The notes: a model not told the origin generated them from the sequence alone. Shown: positions 10,784 to 21,272, numbered from the stretch's first letter. The stretch is DNA of 64,000 nucleotides from Rana temporaria (GCF_905171775.1 NC_053501.1:18072254-18136253); one strand, 5' to 3'. Numbers and translations are program-made.

Positions 10784-11611
10784 GAGTTCTCTTTCTCTTT
10801 TTTTTGAGTCTCTATTTTTCTACTCTTTTAGGTTCATCTCCATCTTCCTCATTTGGTATATTTATATAATTTTATCTGTATATATTTTTTATACATATAT
10901 TTTTAAGATTCCAGAGACATTTGGGGATTGTCAGATATCCATTAATTGTTCTATTTATATTTCTTAATTTATATTTTTTGCACTTTGGGATTCTGCTATG
11001 TTTGGTGTTCAGATTCTCTTTGGAGATCAGCATTAAGCCTAGGGTATCCCATACCTTATTTTATGGATATTAGTCACTCTAATCAATTTCTATTCACTCA
11101 CATTACACGTCCGGAGGGATTTAGTGACATTTGTGTATCATCGCCAATGATTGTGAGATTTTCCACATTACCCTGTTTGAGTCCGGCATGTATATTATTA
11201 TTTTTTTATATATTTTGGTTTAAAAACAATTTTTGATTTTTGATTTTTTATTTTTTATTATTTTTAGTGACCACGTAATAGTTTTTTGTTGAAGTCAATT
11301 TATATTTATTATTGGTTTGGCTTTTTTATCACCAATTATGATAATTCGCACGTCCGGAGGGATGCGAGATCTGCACTTTATCCAATATGTATTTCAGTGG
11401 TTTAATACTCTTGAAATAATATTGCTTGTTACTGCTAAATTCTGTACATCTCCACAATCTCTGATTCGATATTATTAATGTAATGTAATGTAATTTACCT
11501 ACGGTGTTGTACTCAATGGATGACAAACGGCACCGAGGCTGTATTTGCAATTGGTTTCAGTACACCAATTACCGTTCTTTCCCTACTACATATACCATCA
11601 TGCTTTGTGAC
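10784..11611 (+). other. PLE 3' region upstream of the ribozyme motif
   Basis: This is AT-rich sequence with T tracts and no reading frame of note. Two short repeats of ACGTCCGGAGGGAT (11108-11121 and 11351-11364) are visible, one in each half. It lies between the stop codon and the hammerhead. Confidence 0.6.
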
Positions 11612-11667
11612 CAGGCACGCCCCCCTGATGACGTTAACATAACGAAACGTACGTCGGAGGCAGCCTG
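11612..11667 (+). ncRNA. Hammerhead ribozyme motif in the PLE 3' region
   Basis: The catalytic strand CUGAUGA is at 11625-11631 and GAAA at 11644-11647. Stem II is GUUA (11633-11636) pairing with UAAC (11640-11643) over a 3-nt loop; one extra C (11632) sits before it. Stem III is ACG (11647-11649) with CGU (11652-11654). The cleavage triplet GUC ends at C11655. Stem I pairs 11619-11624 with 11656-11661 (one mismatch) and CAGGC (11612-11616) with GCCTG (11663-11667). Type I hammerheads with very short stem III are known from Penelope-like elements. Activity is not shown, and the extra base in stem II is a caveat. Confidence 0.75.
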
Positions 11668-12356
11668 TTCACGTGACGTACCCCCGTGCTTTGGACTGTC
11701 GGAGAGATCGTTTGGATGGTATGTCAGCGGCGGCTTTCATCCCCCAGCGAATCCCACTATAGGAACCGCTTTGAGCGGTGACAGGTCCGCAGCCTCAGTG
11801 CCGGGTGGGCACCCCCCAATGTAAGGAGCCATTTGGCTGTTTTTTATGTATGTTTTAACAATTTTAAATAAACGGTATCACGCTATTGGGCTTCCTGGCT
11901 TCTCTTCTCTTGCATATAATCCCGTTTGAGGTTCCTGAATCTGCAAAGCGGTCTGTCCGTATCTACATGTGTGCAGGCACAATCCTGCATAAGCTCAGCT
12001 GACCATCTTTTTCACTAAAGGGGTCAACGAGCTCTGGTAAGAGCAAATCGTTTTCTAAAGCACCTTGGGTGGAATTGAAAATTATTCAGAAGCGGTGGTG
12101 GCATTTTCTCTTTCACAGGATCACTGTCAATTAACAATTGGACTTTGTTCATCGTTTTATTTTAATTTTTTTGCATTCGATTATATTTGAATTCACTGTG
12201 TGTGGTTTCAAGTGCAGCGCTGACTGCAATTTGTTGGGACTTTCATTTTTATTTTATTTTTGCTATTCATTTTTGCAAATTTATTGATAATTAGTTATCT
12301 ATTTACGGCACCTTACTTACTTTGTATGGGCCTAGCGCCCTCTATATATATTTTAT
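11668..12356 (+). other. PLE 3' tail
   Basis: It follows the hammerhead. AATAAA-like TTTTAAATAAACGG lies at 11862-11875. The rest is non-coding and AT-rich, ending near the CCTAGCGCCCTCTATATATA stretch where the host DNA element resumes. Confidence 0.5.
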
Positions 12357-13377
12357 CATGTCCCCCCCCTCCCGCCGCCATCCGGTGCTTCTCCGGACTC
12401 TCCCGTGCCATCGGGGGCCCGGAGAGCGAATCGGCCGGCGCTCGCTGAAGAACCATAGAGATGACTGGTGACCAGATGGTCACAGTCATCTCTACGACCG
12501 TCGGAGGTCCGGGCGCGACATTATGACGTCACACCCGGTACCCGAAAGTAAACAAAGCCGCAATCGCGGCTGTCGGTGTGAGATCGGTGAATGTTTTTTC
12601 ACTGATTTCATGCTTGTAAGCCTGGAGGAGAGATGTGGGGTCTTATTGACCCCACATCTCTCCATAAAGAGGACCTGTCGCACACTATTCCTATTACAAG
12701 GGATGTTTACATTCCTTGTAATAGGAATAAAAGTGATAAAAAAATAAAAGTGTAAAAATAAAAAAATGAAGTAAAATAAAAATAAAATGTTTTTTTCTTT
12801 TTTTTTTTAAAACGCCCCTGTCCCCGGTAGCTCTCGCACAGAAGCGAACACGCATGCAAGTCCCGCCCACATATGTAAACGCCGTTCAAACCCCACATAT
12901 GAGGTATCGTCGCGTGCGTTTGAGCGTGTGCAACAATTCTAGCACTAGACCTCCTCTGTAACTCGAAAATATTAACCTGTAAAAAAATTTAAAGCGTCGT
13001 CTATGGAGATTTTGAAGTACCGAAGTTTGGCACCATTCCATGAGTGTGCGCAATTTTAAAGCGTGACATGTTAAGTATCTATTTACTCGGCGTAACATCA
13101 TCTTTCACATTATACAAAAAAATTGGGCTAACTTTACTGTTTTGTTATTTTTTAATTCGTGAAACCGTTTTTTTTTCCCAAAAAAAGGTGTTTGAAAAAT
13201 GATTGCGCAAATACCGTGCGAGAAAAAAAGTTGCAATGACCGCCATTTTATTCCTTAGGATGTCTGCTAAAAAAAATATATAATGTTTAGGGGTTCTGAT
13301 TAATTTTCTAGCAAAAAAAATTAGATTTTTACATGAAGGAGAGAAGTGCCAAAATAGGTCCGGTTGTCAAGTGGTTA

Positions 13378-13864
13378 AGAAAGCAAAATTTTCCACGACC
13401 GTTTAGTGAGGATCCAGCAGATGGCGCCCACACTCCACAATACTCAACACTTCAAACAAAACATCCTTACAAAAAATGATGGAAGCTTTCTGCTCCTTGC
13501 ATTTCTGTATTCAAAATAAATGTGTTAATTGCTGCTCAACTGATTGTCTTTTAATTAGAGAAAGCTCCCACAAGGGCATGGCTCGGCATTAACGGCAAGG
13601 TTGAGCAGATAAAGGGACAGTAATCTTAACAGAAAGCCAACTTGATTACTGTCATTATCTGCTTCCTCTGCAGCTGTAAAGTAGACGGGATGTAGATTAT
13701 TGCTACATACATCAAAAGTGCACATCAATAACCTGGATCGCTGTCAATATCGCTAATCTATGACTTGAAACACATGAAAACTGACAATTTTCTGCTTGTA
13801 ATCGCTTGCTAGCCACACGTGAGTTTTTTTTTTGTCATCTAAATTTCCTATGCATTGATTGTAA
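13378..13864. other. No gene seen; unique sequence
   Basis: No terminal repeats or protein motifs were recognised between the DNA element and the following MITE fragment. Confidence 0.55.
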
Positions 13865-14183
13865 AGCCTCATACACACGATCAGATTTTCCGCAGACAAA
13901 GTGTAGGACGTTTGTCCGAATGTCATTGGCCATGAACTTGTCTTGCATACAAACGGCAAGGAATTGTCGGCCAACAACAACTTGGTTTTTCAGCTGTAGC
14001 GCCACCCTTTGGGCAACTTCTGCTAATGTTGTGTTATTGTTAGCATTGCTTCTGAGCATGCGTGTTTGTACTTTGGATTTTTTTCCGAAGGACACTTTTT
14101 TTTGTCGGAAAATTTTAAAGCATGCTATCCAACATTTGTAGGTGGGAAATCTGACAACAATTGTCCGATGGAGCGTACAAACG
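13865..14183. mobile_element. GTACACAC-type MITE, partial
   Basis: It starts GCCTCATACACACGATCAGA and ends around GATGGAGCGTACAAACGG. Internal CATGCGTGTTTGTACTTTGG and GACAACAATTGTCCGATGG blocks resemble those of the copies at 35876 and 58464. The right terminus is eroded. Confidence 0.6.
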
Positions 14184-14441
14184 GTAAAACCCGCGTTACA
14201 TCTCAGGGGGGGCGGGGTCACCCGCACGTCACTGGGGAAGCCTGGGCTTTCCCTTGCGTCAGAGGGGGACGGATTCACGTGACGGATGGCCCCGCCCTCA
14301 CCTACATAAGAGCTGTCACCGCTGAAGCAGTGTCATTCGCCGGGCTGTTTCCGGTGGACAGCATACCCGAAGGTACCAGTGATTTCAAATGGGTCCAACT
14401 GACAAATGGGCTGCTGCCTATGTTTGGCAAAGGTGAATATA
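14184..14441. other. GC-rich short segment, no gene recognised
   Basis: GC-rich DNA with GGGGGGGCGGGGTCACCCG and internal hairpins sits between a MITE and the Tc1 relic. A long plus-strand frame crosses it and enters the Tc1 terminal repeat, so I do not regard it as a gene. Confidence 0.4.
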
Positions 14442-15108
14442 CAGTCATGGCCAAAATTATTGTCACCCATGCATTTCTGTCAGATAATGTATCACTTTGC
14501 CCAGAAAATTGTTGCAATTATAAATGTTTAGGCAGTCTCATGTTTATTTCTTATGTTTGTATGACATGACACAAAAAAGTGGAGAAACAAAAAGCCAAAT
14601 CAGACACATTCCTTGCAAACCCCAAAAATGGACTGGACAAATCTGTGTCGGCTCACATTATTTGTCGCCATCCGAGTGAAAAGGGACGCTATTGTAGGAG
14701 ACCCAGGAGGACCCCACTGCTGACACAAAAACATAAAAAAAGCCAGATTGGAGTTTGTCAAAACTTACCCAAGGAAGCCAAAATCCTTTTGGGAGAATGT
14801 GCTGTGGACAGACAAAACAAAATTACAGCTTTTCAATAAAGCCCATCATTCTACTGTTTTCAGAAAAATAAATTGGGCATTTCAATAAAGGAATGTTTTG
14901 GGGTTGCTTTGCTACTTCAGGCACTGGATGTCTTGACCGTGTGCATGGCATTATGAAATCTGAAGACTACCAAAGAATTCTGGGGTGTAATGTAGGGCCC
15001 AGTGTCAGAAAATTGGGTTTTCGTCAGAGGTAATGGGTCTTACAGCAGGACAATGACCCAAAGCACATGTCAAAAAGCACCCAGAAATGGTTTGAGTGCT
15101 GAGGAGTA

Positions 15109-15773
15109 TTTGAGAGAGAAAGGGCCTAATTTAATGTGTATTAGTCGCAGGGTGATACTGCGAATGCACCGATCTAAGAGTGTGCCACCGCCCCGATATT
15201 AGAGGAATTGGAATGAGAACTAGTGGTTTGGGCTTTGAAGGCACACGATACAATTTATATAAAAATACTAGAAAATGTATTGGTATGAAATATCATAAAA
15301 TCAGTTATAAACATAAAATCAACATAGAAATTAAATGAATAGCTGGTTCTACAGAGGTTAACACAGTACTTATATAATCTTAGTATACAGAGGCTTAAGT
15401 ATAAAGCAGAGTTAAAGATACAGTCTTATATTGTGTAACCCGAGTAGTAATCCGGAGGATATGGAGGGCTTGCTCTACATGTTGCGCGCTTGGGAATAGA
15501 GCTTCCTCAGGAGCATAGATATTTCAGTGGTTAGGCCGCGTTGGAGGTAGACAACGTGCGGTCGTGTGTTATCCCCACAGTGGCTGTGTATTCAGAAATT
15601 AAACTGATCCAGTTTAACCTCTGTAGAACCAGCTATTCATTTAATTTCTATGTTGATTTTATGTTTATAACTGATTTTATGATATTTCATACCAATACAT
15701 TTTCTAGTATTTTCATATAAATTGTATCGTGTGCCTTCAAAGCCCAAACCACTAGTTCTCATTCCAATTCCAT
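15109..15773 (-). mobile_element. Fold-back insertion derived from a Penelope-like element
   Basis: It is inserted into the Tc1 relic with a 15-bp target duplication, GAGTGCTGRGGAGTA, at 15094-15108 and 15774-15788 (one mismatch). Near-perfect inverted arms of 158 bp lie at 15204-15361 and 15614-15771 with a 252-bp spacer. The spacer carries a degraded minus-strand hammerhead like that at 30434-30475, which ties it to PLEs. There is no coding capacity. Confidence 0.7.
15470..15517 (-). ncRNA. Decayed hammerhead motif
   Basis: On the minus strand CUGAGGA (15504-15510) is followed by AGCUCU and then AAGC, GCGCAACAUGUAGAG. Aligned to the motif at 30434-30475 (GAGCGAAACAUGUUGAGAG), the GAAA core is altered, so catalysis is unlikely. 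It is useful as evidence of PLE origin. Confidence 0.5.
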
Positions 15774-16237
15774 GAGTGCTGGGGAGTACTCAACTGGCCA
15801 GCAATGAGTGCAGATCTAAATCCCATAGAGCCCCCGTGGAGAGATCTCAAACCGCAGTTGCGAAAAAGAACCATTCCGATCTGAGAGATCTGGAGCAGGT
15901 AGCAGAAGGAGAGTGGTCCAACATTCCAGTAGAGATGTGTAAGAAACTCATTGATGGTTCCGGAAAGTGCTTGATTGTGGTTATTTTTTCCAAGGGGTGT
16001 GCGACCAAATATTAAATTGAGGGTGCCAATAATTTTGTCAAGTCCATTTTTGGAGTTTGACGTAGAATGTGTCAGATTTGACCTTTTGTTTCTCCACTTT
16101 TATGTGTCATACCAATACAAACAAAATAAATAAATATGATAATTCCTAAACATTTGTAATTACAACAATTTTCTGGTCGAAGTGGTGTATTATCTGACAG
16201 AAATACAAGTGTGCCAATATTTTTGGCCATGGCTATA

Positions 16238-16979
16238 CATAAGGGAAAGGGGGGAAGGGGTTGGATTTGTCAAGAAAACATTTTTTTTTGTCCAGTGTGC
16301 GGTACAAAGTTCCAAAAACATGAAAATATGTACAAAAGTAAATTCCTGCACCCATAAAAATACATTTCGTTTTGTGGAAACCTCAGTGGAAAGTTGACCA
16401 TTTTTTTTTTTGGAAAGTGATACAAATGACTTTGTCCCTCAGCCAATGATTTGATGGTATTATGATTTTTGTTTAATTTCCTGCAATAGTTTCACTCATC
16501 GCATTTTACACGTCAAAGTAAATTAATATCACAGAGCTTAAATGTTACTGCCTAATCCTTCATCTGTTCCCATTAGCATGTAAATGTCTAACCTATTTCA
16601 TTTTACATTAATTTTCAATTTCTAATATCTTCCATCGCACAGCTTTGGTTGCAGACGGCCGTGATATTGACTTTCATTTGCCTTGAGTACAACAACTTTT
16701 ATGATTGTGGCCCCGCTGACCTAAGCTATATTTTGCACTGATAAGGATTTGGTCACAGCGATAAATAGTTGAATGATTTTTTCCTCCCCTGATACAGGCA
16801 CTGTAATATTACTTATGCAGATTTTTCTGTTACAGCAGTCCTTTCCAGTCAAAAAATATTGTAAAGCAGCAACGTATCAGTTTGCAAGCACTTTCCAAAG
16901 GGATATGACATGCAAATATCAACTTGGCTTCATTGCTTATGGCTATTACCTCCACCCTCTCCTCCACACCTAGCTGTTG
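16238..16979. other. No gene seen; unique AT-rich sequence
   Basis: Only short frames and T tracts are present. No terminal repeats were recognised. Confidence 0.55.
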
Positions 16980-16987
16980 GTCTATAA

Positions 16988-17146
16988 CAGGGATATGCAA
17001 TTAGCGGACCTCCAGCTGTTGCAAAACTACAAGTCCCATCATGCCTCCGCCTCTGGGTGTCATGCTTGTGGCTGTCAGAGTCTTGCTATGCCTCATGGGA
17101 TTTGTAGTTCTGCAACAGCTGGAGGTCCGCTAATTGCCTATCCCTG
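16988..17146. mobile_element. hAT MITE, palindromic, with 8-bp target duplication
   Basis: CAGGGATATGCAATTAGCGG and its inverse, ending ATCCCTG, bound the element. The flanks GTCTATAA (16980-16987) and GCCTATAA (17147-17154) are an 8-bp duplication with one change, the hAT hallmark. Each arm carries an ACTACAARTCCCAT motif (17027-17040 and inverse near 17095-17109). Confidence 0.88.
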
Positions 17147-17154
17147 GCCTATAA

Positions 17155-17377
17155 CCTGGTCCTGTTCCCTTGCTGCTGCCAAGTACAATTGGAGGAGTCC
17201 AGCTGTTATCAGAAACAGCATCAGTCGTTACTGTATATTTCACATGTAAATAGATTTGCCATGTACCAGCTGTGATGGGAGTCACTTTGGGTGGGGCTGT
17301 AATTTTGTGGAACCCAGCTTCCCTTGGAAAGGTTGGGAAACCCTTGTTTCAGCTCCCCATGCCCCTCTTATGTGTAA
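17155..17377. other. Unique sequence
   Basis: No feature was recognised between the hAT MITE and the next MITE fragment. Confidence 0.45.
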
Positions 17378-17524
17378 TGCTGCGTACAGACGATTGGACA
17401 TTCCGACAACAAAACCGTGGATAAATTTCCAACGGATGTTGGCTCAAACATGTCTTGCATACACACGGTCACACAAATGTTGTCGGAAATTCCGAACGTC
17501 AAGAACGCGGTGACGTACATCATG
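17378..17524. mobile_element. GTACACAC-type MITE, left half only
   Basis: TGCTGCGTACAGACGATTGG, CCGACAACAAAACCGTGGAT and GTCAAGAACGCGGTGA match the left half of the element at 58464-58773. The right half is replaced by the TA microsatellite. Confidence 0.75.
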
Positions 17525-17540
17525 TATCTTCATATATCTT

Positions 17541-17543
<3 letters not shown>

Positions 17544-17612
<69 letters not shown>
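17544..17612. repeat. TA dinucleotide microsatellite
   Basis: A nearly pure TA tract of about 68 bp. It gives spurious IYIYIY frames. Confidence 0.95.
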
Positions 17613-17614
<2 letters not shown>

Positions 17615-17633
17615 CATTTATATATATAACCAT

Positions 17634-17706
17634 CTTCTGAAATTCTAAATTCTTATAGAATGAACTCAAATTCGAATAGAAAAATATTAGAATAGAGCAG
17701 AATAAA

Positions 17707-17743
<37 letters not shown>

Positions 17744-17812
17744 ATTCTACTCTTCTAATATTTGTCTATTCGAATTTGAGATCATTCTATATGAATTTAG
17801 AATTTCAGAAAA
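17634..17812. repeat. AT-rich inverted repeat around a second TA tract
   Basis: The left arm TTCTGAAATTCTAAATTC...GAATAGAG (17634-17698) is mirrored by the right arm ending GAATTTAGAATTTCAGAA (to about 17812). The arms flank a TA tract at about 17708-17740. It is a potential cruciform. Confidence 0.8.
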
Positions 17813-18160
17813 TGGAAGATAGATAGAAGAAGCCAGGTCATATTCTATTGTATTCTATTAAATTCCATTCTGTTCTTTAATATTCTTTGACTTTCATTCT
17901 ATTGTTTTATTATTTTATATTCTATTTTATTGTATTCTTTTTTTAGAAATCGATTTAATATTTTTTATATTTTGATTCAAATTTGCTTTAAATTTTCATT
18001 TGTTTTCGAATCGAATTGTTTTCGAATTCGATTCGAATAGAATTTGTTTTCGAATTCGATCGAATTTCGTCCGCGGGTTTTCGATTCGAAAACGTTCGTT
18101 CGGATTCGGTTAAATTCGTTAATATTACAATTCGGGAATTCGTATGCATCCGAATGTACA
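17813..18160. repeat. Degenerate ATTCT / TTCGAATTCGAA simple repeats
   Basis: Repeated TATTCTATTC-type words pass into TTCGAATTCGATTCGAA words (17990-18140). There is no coding signal. Confidence 0.75.
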
Positions 18161-19610
18161 TTCCTAGGTAACACGTGACCGCATTAGGTCAGTATCATTG
18201 GCCACATGGTCATATTAGGTAACACGTGACCATATTAGGTCAGTATCATTGGCCACATGGTCATATTAGGGTCAAAGATTTCCAAGTTCAATTGAACCCG
18301 GAAGTTAGCAGTTATTACAATTAGCTGTGGGTGGGAGCTACATGGTCATATTATGTCACATGTAACCATATTAGGTCAGTATAATTGGCTACATGGTCAT
18401 ATTAGGCAACATGTGAGCATATTAGGTCAGTATCATGGGCCACCTGGTCATATTCAATAACACGTGACCATTTTAGATCAGTATTGTTGGCCACGTGGTC
18501 ATATTAGGTAACACATGACCATATTAGGTCAGTATCATTGGCCACATGGTCATATTAGGTCAGTATCATTGGCCACATGGTCATATTAGGTCAGTATCGT
18601 TGGCCACATGGTCATATTAGGTAACATGTGACCATGTTAGGTCAGTATTATTGGCCACATGGTCATATTAGGTAACACATGACCACATTAGGTCAGTATC
18701 ATTGGCCACACGGTCTTATTAGGTAACACGTGACCATATTAGGTCAGTATCATTGGCCACATGGTCATATTAGGGTCAAAGATGTCCAAGTTCAATTGAA
18801 CCCGGAAGTTAGCTGTTATTACAAAGCCAATGAGCTGTGGGTGGGAGCTACATGGTCATATTAGGTCGCATTTAATTAAATTAGGTCAGTTTCATTGGCC
18901 ACGTGGTCATATTAGGCAACATGTGAGCATATTAGGTCAGTATCATTGGCCACATGGTCATATTAGGTAACACAAGACCATATTAGGTCAGTATCATTGG
19001 CCACATGGTCATATTAGGGTCAAAGATGTCCAAGTTCAATTGAACCCGGAAGTTAGCTGTTATTACAAAGCCAATGAGCTGTGGGTGGGAGCTACATGGT
19101 CATATTAGGTCACATGTAATTATATTAGGTCAGTTTCATTGGCCATGTGGTCATATTAGGCAACATGTGAGCATATTAGGTCAGTATCATTGGCCACATG
19201 GTCATATTAGGTAACACGTGAACATATTAGGTCAGTATCATTGGCCACATGGTCATATTTGGTCAGTATCATTGGCCACATGGTCATATTAGGTCAGTAT
19301 TGTTGGCCACATGGTCATATTAGGTCAGTATTGTTGGCCTCATGGTCATATTAGGTAACACGTGACCATATTAGATCAGAATCATTGGCCACGTGGTCAT
19401 ATTAGGTCAGTATCATTGGCCACATGGTCTAATTAGCGTCAAAGATGTCCAAGTTCAGTTGAACCCAGAAGTTAGCTGTTATTGCAAATCCAATGAGCTG
19501 CGGGTGGGAAATTCCCTACATGGTCATTTTAGGTCACATGTAACCATATTAGGTCAGTATCATGAGCCACATATTTATATTAGGTAATAAATGTCACAAG
19601 CATCCCCTCC
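18161..19610. repeat. Complex satellite array with higher-order units
   Basis: The basic block is GTCAGTATCATTGGCCACAT, GGTCATATTAGGTAACACGT, GACCATATTAG (about 50 bp). At intervals a spacer beginning GTCAAAGATGTCCAAGTTCA and continuing through GAACCCGGAAGTTAGC and GTGGGTGGGAGCTACATGG appears, at about 18271, 18775, 19019 and 19438. The 18775 and 19019 blocks are near-identical and 244 bp apart. Many copies contain the palindromes CACGTG or CATGTG. Confidence 0.9.
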
Positions 19611-20578
19611 CCTTTGTATGCAGCTGTAGGGTAGGAAATTTCCCACCCGCAGTCTATTGGCCCAGCAAAGACATCTAACCTCCAGGTTTGGACCAAACTC
19701 AAGCTCATTCCTAATCTTGATGTGTTAGCTTTGCGAACTGGGCTTTGTGTAATCTATACCATGTTTTGCATTCTAGCACTTTTGCATTATCTGAAAACAA
19801 TGCCGTGATATTGGCTATAATTGCTTTTTTAGTGGAGCATTTTCACTACAGACTTGATTTTCCAAGTCATTGCTAGTTTAGGGAAACCATTGATATCTGT
19901 TTCATATTAATGTAAAAAAAGTTATGACTTCCCAGCATCCTCTTGGCCTCCTTTCCAGATAATAAATCCACTACAGCTGTAACAAATAATAGGCAGATCA
20001 ACATTTAATACTTTGCTTAGTTTAATATATAGTACCCCCATAACATAGAATTGCTTGAAAAAAAAAATCATTTGCTAGCTTTTTACAACCTCTGACTCTA
20101 GCAGACATGGAAATTTGTTTTACAGTAAATCTCCTTGTTATCAAAGCAGAACAGAGTTAATTTGTGGAGCTGTCATATTTTGCACGCGGTTCTATGAAAG
20201 TTTACTCAATGTTCAGATATTGGAGCCTAGGGAATGGTGGAGGGATATAGAACTAGATATGGCTGTTTTTTTTTATAGGGCATAAATCGCTTCTCCTACC
20301 GAGGCTTTCCTTAAGGAGTCATTCACCCCCCAATGCTTGTCATAAAATACTCTATAATACATGCTACAGGAAAGCAACACTGTATAGGTATGTTACAGTG
20401 CATTGCCATTCATTGCCAATTTCAGCCTGATGCACTTTGCTCTGTAGCGCCCCACAATGTACAAATACAAATGCTTGGTAGTACATTGCCGTGTGCTGCT
20501 TTAAAAGAAATAGAGCAGGACCTATTTTTTTCTTGCTTGGAAAGTATATTTAAAAGGCATTATGGTTTGAATAGGCTC
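19611..20578. other. No gene seen; unique sequence
   Basis: AT-rich sequence of about 970 bp without repeat ends. The short plus-strand frame at 20333-20581 has no recognisable domain. Confidence 0.55.
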
Positions 20579-20581
20579 TAA

Positions 20582-21272
20582 GGGCCAGATTCACATAGAA
20601 CTGCGGCGGCGTAACGTATCGTAGATACGTTACACCGCCGCAAGTTTTCATCGCAAGTGCCTGATTCACAAAGCACTTGCGATGAAAACTACGCTGGCAG
20701 CCTCCGGCGCAAGGCGGGCCAATTCAAATGGGCGTGTGCCATTTAAATTAGGCGCGCTCCCGCGCCGGACCTACTGCGCATGCTCAGTTTCGCAATTCCT
20801 GTCGTGCTTTGCGCGCGCTGTGACGTAATTTTTTCGAACGGCGACGCACGTAGCGTACTTCCGTATTCCCAGACGTGTTACGCAAACGACGTTAAATTTT
20901 ACATTTTGACGCGGGAACGACGCCCATACTTTAAACAGCAATACGATTGCTGAGTAAAGTTAGGGCAGGTCAAACGACGACTAACTTTGCGACGGGAAAC
21001 TAGAATAGCAGCGATGTAGCGAACGCGAAAATCCGTCGGGAATCGCCGTAACTCCTAATTTGCATACCTGACGCTGGTTTACGACGCAAACTCCCCCCAG
21101 CGGCGGCCGCGGTACTGCATCCTAAGATCCGACAGTGTAAAACAATTACACCTGTCGGATCTTAGGGATATCTATGCGTAACTGATTCTATGAATCAGTC
21201 GCATAGATAGAAACAGAGATACGACGGCGTATCAGGAGATACGCCGTCGTATCTCTTTGGTGAATATGGCCC
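20582..21272. mobile_element. CpG-rich MITE, copy C, TAA target
   Basis: GGGCCAGATTCACATAG begins it and GTGAATATGGCCC ends it. TAA flanks both sides (20579-20581 and 21273-21275), a clean 3-bp duplication. The core ACGACGCCCATACTTTAAACA is present near 20919-20939. Terminal hairpins of ACGTATCGTAGATACGT and GATACGACGGCGTATC type are seen at each end. Confidence 0.9.

Larger units (their letters stand above)
8515..12356 (+). mobile_element. Penelope-like retroelement (PLE), 5'-truncated
   Basis: It contains one long reading frame with reverse transcriptase and GIY-YIG endonuclease domains, then a 3' region of about 1.6 kb with a hammerhead motif at 11612-11667. The 5' end lacks the start of the protein, which is usual for truncated copies. 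Edges are set by where the host DNA element stops and resumes; no clear target duplication was found. The end GGGCCTAGCGCCCTCTATATA (12328-12348) resembles other PLE 3' ends by recollection only. It is the youngest-looking coding element in the window. Confidence 0.88.
8318..13377 (+). mobile_element. TAACCACTT-ended DNA element, split by a Penelope-like insertion
   Basis: TAACCACTTGCC opens the element at 8318 and CAAGTGGTTA closes it at 13377. The left 0.2 kb includes the hairpin TGATGCCTGCAGCTACAGGCATCA. The right 1.0 kb has landmarks also found at 23945-26535, 33531-34540, 40990-43190 and 54245-54938: ACAAGGGATGTTTACATTCC, ACATATGTAAACGCCGTTC, and ACATCATCTTTCACATTATA. The PLE at about 8515-12356 separates the two parts. 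Without it the element would be about 1.2 kb, non-coding and non-autonomous. Confidence 0.8.
14640..16013 (+). pseudogene. Decayed Tc1 transposase (DDE type)
   Basis: Recognisable pieces in different frames include the segment encoding SFWENVLWTDKT, the CAGCAGGACAATGACCCAAA stretch (QQDNDPK, second catalytic Asp region) near 15041-15060, and the DLNPIEPPW block (ATCTAAATCCCATAGAGCCC, third acidic residue region) at about 15814-15833. Transposases of this family cut and paste at TA. Multiple lesions and a 665-bp insertion make this copy inactive. Confidence 0.75.
14442..16235 (+). mobile_element. Tc1-like transposon relic with long terminal inverted repeats
   Basis: CAGTCATGGCCAAAATTATTG opens the element and its inverse closes it, with TA on both sides (14440-14441 and 16236-16237). 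The inverted repeats reach about 160-180 bp inward (GTGGAGAAACAAAAAG pairs with CTTTTGTTTCTCCAC). The transposase between them is broken by stops and frameshifts and by the insertion at 15109-15773. Confidence 0.85.

Noticed and set aside
14066..14569. Plus-strand frame of 167 codons
   Set aside because: It runs from a MITE fragment across GC-rich DNA into a Tc1 terminal repeat, so it cannot be a conserved gene.
7481..19610. CRISPR-like spaced repeats
   Set aside because: Repeat units are not separated by unique spacers of uniform length; the setting is a eukaryotic satellite and minisatellite landscape.
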